NCBI GenBank assembly: GCA_026018925.1
Contig: JAKSZU010000025.1
Coordinates: 22,020,891 to 22,084,890, forward strand
Direction: 5' to 3'
Source of the DNA: Tupaia tana
Taxonomy: Eukaryota > Chordata > Mammalia > Scandentia > Tupaiidae
Length of the DNA: 64,000 bases
A program made the translations under genes and the position numbers. Below, piece after piece: positions 55,426 to 64,000 of the stretch. The notes under the pieces are model-generated. The model worked only from the letters and a program-made list of their open reading frames with translations. It made no database searches and had not been told where the DNA came from. How positions within the stretch are numbered: position 1 is the stretch's first letter; every line of letters starts with the position of its first letter.

Positions 55426-55680
55426 CAGATGGCATAATGGTTACGTCGCTGGACTCCCACAGGGTCAACCGCGGTTTGAATCCCGGACCCCGTGACTTAA
55501 AAAACTCACGCCGGGCACATGTGCATGCATGCCCCCAGATCCCAAGAGGAGAATGGAGGAGAAAGGACTGTGGCGTGGCCATCCCCTGGGGGGTGATTTC
55601 TCGATTTCTGTCTGTCTCTCACCATCTTTCCAGTGAGCACACGTGCCCGATAGCAAAATCTCTCTAAAAGTAAAAAAAAG
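55426..55680 (+). mobile_element. SINE type A starting inside the head
   Basis: Begins CAGATGGCATAATGGTTACG, lacking GGGACC, the same start as unit 2 of the neighbouring dimer. Body and CGATAGCAAAATCTCTC tail are present, with B box GGTTTGAATCC. Confidence 0.88.
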
Positions 55681-56579
55681 AAAAAGGTAACAACCCTGGG
55701 GACCTGTACCTTAGCAGCCAAGAAAGTCATTCCAGAAAAAAGAGGGGCCTCCACCTGGGGAAGCTGAGAAAGGAGACCCCAGGGAAGACATGGGCAGAGG
55801 CCTCAGCAAGGCCAAGTGGGAACATGGGAGCGGAGTCCTCCCACCAGCCATGACCGCTGCCTCCAGAGGCCAGCGGCTCTGTCAGAGCTGGGCGTCCAGG
55901 TCCTCGGCCCTGACGGTCCAGCCAGAGTGACACCTGCCCACGCGTGAACTTCTTGGCACCCTGATTGCCCCAAGTGACACACACACCCCTCCAAATAGCC
56001 CAGCACCTTTGAGATCAAAGACGGATGGACCGGAATATGCCACTGGGACGTGAGGGCCAAGAACCGCTCCCCTGCCTCGCACAGAGGGACCTCAGCGCCT
56101 CTCCTAGTGACAGGTAAGCCACTCTGGCCTTGTGTCTGCCCAACTGTGTTTTCCCCCACTCTCAGGGACTAGAGTCCTTGTCCCCAGACCTCTTGGCCAC
56201 CAGCAGGCCAGGGCTGTAGCCAGAGCCTGCGGAACGATTAAGGGAGGCTCTGTACTCTGTGACTGGCAACCCCCAGGGCATGGGCTTCTGTAGGATCCTG
56301 TCATGGTGGAGAAAGGACTTCCGGCACTTGGCAAAACCTGCACAACGCAGAGAAAGAGGCCTACTGTAAACCACAGACTTCGTTAGCAATGACGCTCCAA
56401 GCCCATTCTCCACCTGTAGCAACTGGTCACGCCAGGGCAAGATGTTAACAGGGGAGTCGGGAGGGGAGAGGGGCCTCCGCATACGCCGTGAACTCTGTGC
56501 TTTCTGCCCAATTTCTCTATACTCCTAAAACTCTATTAATTTTTTTAAAATACAACATAGAAGGCAATCGCTGGGTGAG
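55681..56579. other. GC-rich unique sequence
   Basis: Many short frames on both strands, none recognisable. No repeat assigned. Confidence 0.4.
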
Positions 56580-57270
56580 CTTTTCTGGCAACCGAACACA
56601 GGGCCTTATCCATAGGAGTAAAAATCCGCTAAAATGTCAGCCAGGCAAATGCAATCATCCCCGTGTGGGAGCAGCAGCCCACCTGAGCAAACACGGGTGC
56701 CTGCCCCCGCTCGCGCCTGCACCCACTCCCACCCCCACTCCCGCCCTGGCGCCCAGCTCAGCACGCCCCACCTCCCCCTGCAGGCAGAGAGGCCCCCTGT
56801 GCCTCCTAAATTATAATGAGAAGTCAAATCCCCCCACCTGTTCAGCGTCAAGTGTAAATGAAGCAGCCCAGGAGAGGGGCAGAAGGGGGGGAGGGGCTCT
56901 GTATTCTGTCCCAGCTGCTCTGGGGCTGGGAGTTACTCACAAAGGTGGCTACTTTCTCCGGGCGGCTTCCCGCCGGCCACGGTGCCCGCGCCTGCCTCCC
57001 TGACAAATGCCCAGAGGATCACTGCGGAGAGGCTGCACGCCCCAGTGGGCGAGCTCCCGGTAAATCTATCCACGGCTGGCGAAAGCCGGTCTGCCCACCC
57101 TCACTGAGCCAATTTGTCTGCTGGAGGGGAAAAAATTACGCTGAAAAGAATGGCCAATTTTAAGACAGAGGTTGCTTTTTCATTATTGTGAAACATTTAG
57201 TAGAAAGGGATATTTATCACCCTTGGCTTACTGCATTCCACTTTGATTGCTAAAAGTAAGGAGCCCGGTG
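56580..57270. promoter_or_regulatory. candidate conserved noncoding element / enhancer
   Basis: Repeat-free, locally GC-rich core (about 56690-57060) with AT-core modules on both sides. It includes CTAAATTATAATGAG (homeodomain-like), CAAGTGTAAATG (T-box-like), CACAAAGG and CTTTGATTGC (TCF/LEF-like), and GCATTCC (TEAD-like). A 171-codon frame (56488-57003, plus) crosses it but is driven by a CCCAC/GCC-rich stretch. The inference rests on texture and motif density only. Confidence 0.4.
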
Positions 57271-57522
57271 TTCTTTCTCAACAGGTGCCTCGGAAACCCA
57301 AAACAACAACGTAGGGTGACTAAAGGCGGAAAGAAGGTCTTGATAGTGTTAAAAAGATAACAGCATCCCCGATGCAAAGTTATCCCTCCCCATAGGACAC
57401 CCCAAGGAACATCTCTAGAAGGCTGCCCATCCTGCTACACCTTAGGATTATCGGCAGCCCCCCTTTCCCCTCTGCCCCTCCGACTCCCTGGGTAGGTACA
57501 GGATTCCCCATGCTTTCTGCCC
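57271..57522. other. short unique stretch
   Basis: Nothing assigned. Confidence 0.4.
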
Positions 57523-57535
57523 AGATGCCCTCTTT

Positions 57536-57817
57536 TTATTTTTTTAATTTTACTTTTTTTTTTTTTTTTTTGAAGAGTATTTTGCTATGGGGCACGTGCG
57601 CTCGCCAGACAGACGGAGAGAGACAGAGAGAGAGGGGGGATCCCCCAGGGGGGATGGCCACGCTCCAATCCCTTCTCCTCCATTCTCCTCCTGGGATCTT
57701 GGGCACGCATGCACACATGCCCGGTGTGAGTTTAAGCCACCGGGTCCAGGACTTGAACCATGGTCGACTACGTGGGAGTCCAGCGACATAGCCACTATGC
57801 TAACTGCTGGTCCCCCT
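57536..57817 (-). mobile_element. SINE type A, 13-bp target-site duplication
   Basis: Antisense full-length A with poly-T (57554-57571), GGCACGTGCGCTCGCCAGAC, head CTAACTGCTGGTCCCC. Direct repeat AGATGCCCTCTTT at 57523-57535 and 57818-57830. Confidence 0.95.
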
Positions 57818-57830
57818 AGATGCCCTCTTT

Positions 57831-59321
57831 ACAGAACATCCGGAGGCGTCCACCACTTCCCTGCCCATTCGTGCCCAGAGGGCACTCCCGATTGCACCAG
57901 CGTGGCATGAAGGAGGCTCGGTACATATCTGTTGGGTAAGCAGAGAACGGAGGAATGGGAACAGAGGAAGGCGGACGGCACAGACCGCACAGACGCAGAG
58001 AAAGCAAGTCACTTCCTCCATGATTCCACCATGGTGACGTCCTTAGGGAATGAGAGAAAGAGACGGACAAGACCAAACGACTGCTCTGACCCCCGACCTT
58101 ACCACATGTGGCTCTGCCTGCCGGAGGCTGTGACCTCGTGATGACGTCAGACAACTGCAGGCGGGCGCTGATGCACCATCACCGGCCTGAGTGGGCTTCA
58201 TGCACTGAGCTCTCCTCTTTCCCCCTTCGCCCTGTCTCCGTAAGACCCAGTGCTGAGCCTCCTGTAACCGGGACCTTCACCTCATGGAACTGGCCTATGG
58301 CCTGGGCCACGCAGAGGTGTGCACACCCCTCCCACATTAACGTCTCTGCACATACTCCGCTGCTGCTGTTCATCACTAAGCTAACCTCTACTGCAACCTT
58401 CACGCTGTGCGTGTGCAAACCAGACCGCTGTCCTGGGGACAGGGAGTCAGCGTTGGTCTTTCATTGGTGTATGAATGCTTTGTTCTTTTTTTCCTTTTAT
58501 TTTGGCCATTCTTTTTTTAATGTCTTTTTTATTTACATAGTGTGTATATATATTTATATATACATATATATATATATAAAGTTCAAAAAAAATTTTTGAC
58601 AATGTACAGTATGCTTTTTCCCAGCATGAATGCAGTAGGGCATATGAGTCAAATCAAAGTATTACCATATACATTATCATCAACAGATAACTTTTCACTT
58701 TTGTGTTTTTGTAGTTAGTAAATGCTTTGTTTGCTAAGAGCTTTGTTCGCATGGTATAAAACCTGAGCCTATGCTCATGGTGACATAGGCCGCCTTCTGC
58801 CCAGCCGGCAGCAGGACACCTTCCCGATGTGACTAAACCCACGTCTCCTGCTGGACATTCGGGTGTGGTCTTTGGAGCTGGTAAACATTATCGGGAAGCC
58901 TTCTCAGACTTGAGGCTCCCCCAGAACACAGCCTGGATTAGTGGATGACCTCCAGCAGAGTGCTTCAGAGGCCTTCTGCCCCGTTCTGTTTCCTTTAAAA
59001 AGATACATTGAAGTTTCTCAAATTTGTGAGGAACCCAAAACTGGGAGATAGTGGGTATCAAGTTTAATAATGGCAAAATCTGTCATTTCTGTTAGTGATA
59101 AACGCCCACCAAGAACACATCCATGATTGGGTTTATTGAACATTACAAAGAGGAAGACAAGACACCATGGGGAACCGTGGGCCATCTTGGCAAGACAAGG
59201 TTAGAAGGACTTTGGGCTTGTGTTAGGGTGATTGTGAAAAGCATTCAAAATGTGCGGTTTTACACCAGAGGTTACCGGAGAAAATGCCTGTGCAGGTCCT
59301 AGGCCAGGGCATGGGCTCAAT
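57831..59321. other. unique sequence; CRE palindrome and TA run
   Basis: A perfect CRE palindrome TGACGTCA lies at 58142-58149 in a GC-richer patch, with no gene start beside it that I can see. An imperfect (TA)n run lies at 58545-58579. Nothing else assigned. Confidence 0.4.
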
Positions 59322-59580
59322 GAATGACCTGGGGCCAGACTGTGGGAAGTAGAAATGCAACACTCCGTAGGCTGACCACCCACATGGGAAGTTCCCAGCT
59401 CATGTCCAGAGAGCTCCTTGGACATGCTGAGCCTGTGCTTGCCCAGATCCAGGGCTGCTGAGGCTGGGGGTGGATCGTGGCATGGGGTCCTGTTGGAGGG
59501 GCTACATTTCTGTCCTTTTCTCCCTCCCTCTCTTTGTCTCTCTCACTCATGGAGGGAATGTCAAAAACTTAAAGACCAAG
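59322..59580 (+). mobile_element. SINE type C
   Basis: 'GACCTGGGGCCAGACTGTGG', 'aatgcaacactccg', 'cacccacatgggaagttcccagctcatgtcc', 'gatccagggctgctgagg', 'ggatcgtggcatggggtcctgttgg', CT run, 'cactcatggaggg'. The best kept type C here. Confidence 0.72.
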
Positions 59581-60004
59581 GCCTAATGGCAGGATTACAG
59601 AACACATTCACCTCTCTCACACCTTATTGCCAATCAAAACTGGAGACAATTTGGAGAGTGTCAGGAAGTGGGAGCAATCTGTCCCTGGATACCCTAATAA
59701 TTCTTATCTATAATAGATGACAAGAAGAGTAGGGTGAGGTAGAGCAGTAATGCTTCCCATTGGCTGGGGTAGGGGGATGCTTGGTTATTTTTTGGTCTGG
59801 GCCATGTCCTTGTTTTGTCTCCTCTCAATCTCGTCTTGGTGGTGATTCCTCAGGGTCACAGCATGGCTTTGTCTGCCGCTGGCGTCCTGTGACATTGCGT
59901 ACGTGTAAGAGGAGAACAGCGTGGCCCCACTTGAGGGTCAGCTCAGCCAGCTGTCAGGAGCTGCACTTCTCTTTCCCAGCAGTCGCAATGACTTGTATTT
60001 AGTT
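59581..60004. other. unique sequence
   Basis: Nothing assigned. Confidence 0.4.
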
Positions 60005-60500
60005 ATCCATTCAACACATCTGCCCACTACGTGCCAGGCACAGTCCAGATGAGGAAACAGACAATGAACAATAAGCAAATAAACAGGGAAGAGGGTGTCA
60101 GGTAACCTACATGCTCTGGGGGGAAAATAAAATAAGTGCTCTGAAGGAAAAGTAAGCACAAAGAGGGGCCAGAGAATGAAAGAGACTATTTTAAGTAGTG
60201 TGATCAGAGGAAGCCTCTCTAAGAGAATGAGTTTTGACAGAGCCTCAGTGACGTAGAGAAGCCAGCCAGGAGAATAATAGGAACAGTCTTCCCGACAGTC
60301 AGACAACCAACGGCAAAATACCTGAGTGCAGAGGGAGCTTGGGATGTTTGAGGGAAAGCAAAGTAACCAGTGTGAACGGAGGATGGAGGATGGGAAGGGG
60401 AAGAGTAGTCAGAGTGAGGCTGGGGACAGAGGGGTAGGCCAGGGCTAGATCATACAAGGCCTTCAAGGCCTCGGGAGAATCTGACTGCTCTCAGAGTCTG
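60005..60500 (-). mobile_element. L2 LINE, about 500 bp of the 3' region
   Basis: Long antisense L2: 'CATTCAACACATCTGCCCAC', 'tacgtgccaggcacagtcc', 'gaggaagcctctctaagag', 'gtgcagagggagcttgggatg', 'ctagatcatacaaggccttcaaggcc'. The largest L2 in the window. Confidence 0.85.
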
Positions 60501-60934
60501 GCACGAGGTGAGGCTCAGTGACTGGCATCTCATCACTCCCTGTTCTCAGCCTCTAAAGGCTTTTATCACAAATACGGTTCAAACGGGGCAGGGAGGGAGG
60601 AACTCCCGATTAGCCAAAATGCAAATCTGAAAAAGGAACTAGGGATGGAAACAGATCTTGCTGAAGACAATTGAGTTCAATTCTGAACCTCACATTTAAC
60701 GAAGACAGTGACAAATCAGAACACAAAGATTACCAGGGTGACAGAGCAGAGTCCGAGAAATCAGGTCATGGGAGAAATTGTCCAACCACATATAAGCTGC
60801 TTACTCTGAAAATCAAAATGACCTGAATGTTCCAAGATGAAATGCCCCCTGGCCTTGTGCAGGGCAGAGAAGAAGATGGATGGGAGACCTGCTTCTCCTA
60901 GCTCTGCTTTTGGCTCTCACTAGAAGACTCTTAG
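60501..60934. other. unique sequence
   Basis: Nothing assigned. Confidence 0.4.
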
Positions 60935-60948
60935 ATCTGGTGAGTATT

Positions 60949-61200
60949 TTTTAGAGATTTTTTTGTCTTAGGGCATGTGCACTTGCTGGGGAGCGAGAGA
61001 GAGACAGAGACAGTGAGAGGGAAAATGAGAAATCACCTCCTGGGGGGGTGGCCACACTGCAATCCCTTCTCCTCCATTCTCCTCCTGGGATCTTGGGCAC
61101 GCACCCGGCATGATTTGCAAGCCCCCAAGCCCAGGACTTGAACTGTGGTCAGCTATGTGGGAGTCCAATGACATCATCGCTCTGCCATCAGCTGGCCCCA
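60949..61200 (-). mobile_element. SINE type A with target-site duplication
   Basis: Antisense A: TTAGAGATTTTTTTGTCTTA, GGGGGGTGGCCACACTGCAA, shortened middle, head CATCAGCTGGCCCC. Flanked by ATCTGGTGAGTATT (60935-60948) and ATCTGTTGAGTATT (61201-61214). Confidence 0.9.
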
Positions 61201-61214
61201 ATCTGTTGAGTATT

Positions 61215-61389
61215 GATGGACACAAACTTACAAACTTTATCTCAGTCAATTCCCCACAGCCAATCTGCCAACCAAGTATTATGGTCTCTCTGCTGGAGGA
61301 ACTTGGTGTCACAGAAATTAAGTACCTGCAAAAGGTCACATGATTACACTGGACACTATTGGTCACTAACTCTACAGCAAAGGCTGTTC
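61215..61389. other. short unique stretch
   Basis: Nothing assigned. Confidence 0.35.
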
Positions 61390-61535
61390 TAATCACCAAC
61401 CACAAATCATTTAATTCATACAACTTTTATAAGGTGGGTGCTTTATAGGTGGGAAGACTGAGGTTTAGTGTAGCAACTAATAACATAAAAGATTGCAGGG
61501 TTTGAACCAAGGCTATTGGACTTAAGAATCTTTGT
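61390..61535 (-). mobile_element. MIR SINE, antisense
   Basis: 'AATCATTTAATTCATACAAC', 'taggtgggaagactgaggttta', 'gcagggtttgaaccaaggc' follow antisense MIR. Confidence 0.75.
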
Positions 61536-61984
61536 CCACAAGCACTAAGAAATACAGCCACCTATAAACGGGGTCGGGGGTTGGGGTTAAAACGGAAGCC
61601 CTAGAATAGCCAGCCATGATCCCTTCACCCCCCACGACTATCTTTGTACTAAGTGTCTAGCCAAGAAAACTCTCTAAGAATCTGATTCTAAGAATACTAA
61701 GGACATTAATAATCAAGGAAAGGAAACATGAGGATGGGGAGAGGAGAAGGAGACACAAAAAAGAAAAAAGCATAGTATGGTTAATGGTTGCCAGGGACTG
61801 GGTGGGAGTGACTGCTTTAATGGGCCTGGGGTTTCCCTTGGGGGTGATGAAAGTGTTCTGGAACTACTCAGTAGTGATAGTTGCATGATGTCATGAATCT
61901 ACAAATACAATGAAATAGTAACTTAAAAGAGTAAAAATGGTAAATTTTCTCTAGTGTGTATTTTTCATAATTTTTTAAAGCATT
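61536..61984. other. unique sequence, nothing recognised
   Basis: Nothing assigned. Confidence 0.4.
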
Positions 61985-61999
61985 ACATGCATTAATTTC

Positions 62000-62253
62000 T
62001 TTTTTGGGGGAGGAGAGACCTTTGCTACAGGACATGTATACTCATCAGAGAGACAGAGAGGAATTGAGAAATCAATTCTCCCCAGGCGGATGGCCACACT
62101 ACAATCCCTTCTTCTTTATTCTCCTCTCAGGATTTTGGGCATTCACACACACACATGCCCAGCATGAGCTTCAAGTCACTAGGTCCGGAACTCAAATTAT
62201 GGTCAGCCATGCGGAAGTCTAGTGCCTTAACCACTACACCACCTGCTGGACCA
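62000..62253 (-). mobile_element. SINE type A, 15-bp target-site duplication
   Basis: Antisense A: GGAGAGACCTTTGCTACAGG, TCTCAGGATTTTGGGC, head CCACCTGCTGGACC. Direct repeat ACATGCATTAATTTC at 61985-61999 and 62254-62268. Confidence 0.95.
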
Positions 62254-62268
62254 ACATGCATTAATTTC

Positions 62269-62469
62269 CAATCACTTTTGATTCCCTGCCAAGTCCCTTC
62301 TTGCCTACAATTCATCCCATGTTTTTTTCCTTAGACTAAGAAGCAAAAACAGTTGACTTTTTGCTAGGTTGGCTCTTACACCATCCCAACTGATCACTAA
62401 GACGCCAGAGAGTAAGCTAAAATGAGATGGACAAATGAGTTCCAACTTTCTTTAAAAATGTTTATAATT
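62269..62469. other. short unique stretch
   Basis: Nothing assigned. Confidence 0.35.
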
Positions 62470-62756
62470 GGACCAGTAGGTGGTGTGGTGGTTAAGGCAC
62501 ATGGTGAACTCCACACTTTGTCTTGACCCAGAGACTTGAGAAACACACCAGGTGCATATGTGTGTGTGTACCCCAAATCCTAAGAGTAGAATGGAGAAGG
62601 GATTACACCATGGCCATCACTTCCTGAAGGATGATTTCTCACTTTCCTTCTTTCTGTCTCTCTCTGACTCTTTCTGGCAGGTGCACATGCCCTATAGCAA
62701 AAATAAAATAAAATAAAATAAAATAAAATAAAATAAAATAAAATAAAATAAAATAG
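62470..62756 (+). mobile_element. SINE type A with (AAAAT)n tail
   Basis: Sense A: GGACCAGTAGGTGGTGTGGT, body AGAATGGAGAAGGGATTACA, CCCTATAGCAAAAATAAAAT. The tail is a clean AAAAT pentanucleotide array (62698-62755). Confidence 0.9.
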
Positions 62757-63189
62757 CTTGTAACCTACCTCTTTACTTAATATGCCATGAATATTTCTCC
62801 TGTCCCTTTAATAACATGTCTAATATTCTCATAATATTCTACTTCTAGAGTTATTTTAACCTGCCTTGACGTTACCCGTGTTCACCTTTATAAACTTACT
62901 GCAATGAAATCATCCTGTATACATGTTTGCGCACACTGCTGCATATTTCCAAAACTTTTTTCAATGTCCACCTGCCTCCTGCCTCCCCCCAAGGCCTGCC
63001 CAATCAACGAGACCCCAGGAGCTAGCCCTGGCCCACTGCATGCAGCAGGAAATCCGGAGAGCTTGCCACTGACTTTCACCTCTACGCTAGATCTTCACTG
63101 GCAAACACAGCTGGTCCTCGAGAGGGCATTTATTGATCTTCAGTTCCAATTTTTAAAAAGAATTCTTAGTTTAATTATTTTACTACTTT
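62757..63189. other. unique sequence
   Basis: Nothing assigned. Confidence 0.4.
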
Positions 63190-63732
63190 TTTTAGAGAGA
63201 GAGATTTTTGCTATAGGGTGTGTGTGCTCCCCGGATAAACAGAGAGAGACAGAGAGACAGAAAGCAAGAAATCACCTACGGGGGGGTGGCCACGCCGCAA
63301 TCTCTTGTCCTCCACTCTCCTCTGGGATTCTTTTTTTTTTTTTTTTTTTGGAGAGGTTTTTCGCTATAGGGCGCGTGCGCTCACCAGACAGACAGAGAGA
63401 GACATAGAGACAGAAAGCGAGAAATCACCCCCCAGGGGGGATGGTCACGCCGCAATCCCTTCTCCTCCATTCTCCTCTCGGGATCTTGGGCACGCACGCA
63501 CACGCACCCGGCATGAGTTGTAAGCCACCGGGTCCAGGACGCGAACCGCGGTTGACTACGTGGGAGTCCAGCGACATAGCCATTACGCTAACTGCTGGTT
63601 CCCTCCTCTGGGATTCTTGAGCACGCACACACAGGTGCCAGGCGTGAGTGTCAAGCCACCAGTCCAGGACTCAAACCGTGGTCGATTACATGGGAATCCA
63701 GCAGCATAACCATTACGCCATCTGCTGGTCCC
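63190..63732 (-). mobile_element. SINE type A (outer), interrupted by a younger type A
   Basis: Tail half at 63190-63332 (GAGATTTTTGCTATAGGGTG to CTCCTCTGGGATTCTT) and head half at 63603-63732 (CTCCTCTGGGATTCTT to CCATCTGCTGGTCCC) join at the duplicated site. Confidence 0.95.
63333..63602 (-). mobile_element. SINE type A (inner), very young
   Basis: Complete antisense copy inside another A copy. The direct repeat CTCCTCTGGGATTCTT is perfect at 63317-63332 and 63603-63618. CpG-rich and hardly decayed; B box complement GGACGCGAACC (63537-63547). Confidence 0.97.

Positions 63733-63733
<1 letters not shown>

Positions 63734-63774
<41 letters not shown>
63734..63774. repeat. (ATT)n microsatellite
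   Basis: Thirteen or so ATT units between two SINEs, probably grown from the T-rich tail of the antisense B copy that follows. Confidence 0.95.
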
Positions 63775-63775
<1 letters not shown>

Positions 63776-63915
63776 TTAATTTGCTATAGAGCATGTGTGC
63801 TCACCAGAGAGAAAGAGGGGGAAAGAAAGAAAGCAAGCCAACAGGTCTGGGATTCGAACCATGGTCTGCGACAGGGGAGTCCAGCACCTTAATGCATGCC
63901 ACCTGCTGGCACCTC
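63775..63915 (-). mobile_element. SINE type B/A hybrid
   Basis: The tail side carries the type A word GCTATAGAGCATGTGTGCTC, but the head side is type B (AGCAAGCCAACAGGTCTGGG, with no body in between). It may be a deleted A copy or the ancestor layout of type B. Confidence 0.8.
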
Positions 63916-64000
63916 CAATTTTAGTCTCCATTTAGAAGGCATTTACAGGCAGTGTTCTAGACTGTTCTAAACTGAACAAAGAAATTAAACCCAAGATATA

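Noticed and set aside
56488-57003. 171-codon frame as a possible exon
   Set aside because: Composition is driven by a CCCAC/GCC-rich stretch; I see no homology, and a 60-codon frame overlaps in another phase on the same strand. A noncoding conserved element fits better.

Overview
The window is vertebrate, and specifically placental-mammal, nuclear DNA. I find no gene: no open frame looks like an exon series, and there is no rRNA or true tRNA gene. Most bases that can be explained are retroposons of three ages. The oldest layer is MIR, L2 and MER5A debris shared across mammals. A middle layer holds L1 fragments and LTRs of the MaLR (MLT1/MST), ERVL (MLT2-like) and probably ERV1 groups. The youngest layer is a large set of tRNA-derived SINEs that I do not recognise from human, mouse, dog, cow, pig, horse or elephant. 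The hallmark SINEs of those species are absent. One degraded 7SL-RNA-like SINE fused to a tRNA-like head (about 25.18-25.35 kb) points to Euarchontoglires, but that rests on a single copy.

The young SINEs fall into three types, named here A, B and C. Type A is about 250-270 bp. It has a tRNA-like head with A and B boxes, a unique body, a CT-rich stretch, the block CCTATAGCAAAAACC and a poly-A tail. Type B is about 160-220 bp: the same kind of head, then a CT-rich stretch and an A/T-rich tail starting GGTCAAATTA. Type C has a different head (around GATGCAGTGGTAATGCAATG) and body. Many A and B copies have target-site duplications of 11-18 bp, long poly-A and little decay, so A and B look recently active.

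Layout: 0-5 kb holds an antisense L1 broken by three SINEs and one MaLR LTR. 5-12 kb has several young A copies, a B copy, a CA/TA microsatellite and a probable ERV1 LTR. 12-13 kb is a sense L1 split by a SINE. 14-34 kb is the SINE-dense part, with MER5A, several MaLR LTRs, an antisense L1 and an MLT2-like LTR. 35-57 kb is poorer in young SINEs and richer in L2/MIR, with a four-unit 48-bp minisatellite, nested LTRs, a homopurine tract and stretches of unique sequence that look like conserved noncoding DNA (best candidates 43.6-44.2 and 56.6-57.3 kb). 57-64 kb returns to SINEs and ends in a clean nested insertion.

Nothing here works together as a pathway. The interest lies in retroposon biology: dimeric SINEs that moved as a unit, a B-box variant subfamily, inverted copies of two unrecognised repeats, and possible regulatory islands. 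Family names for the old repeats come from recalled consensus sequences, not from a search, and their edges are approximate.
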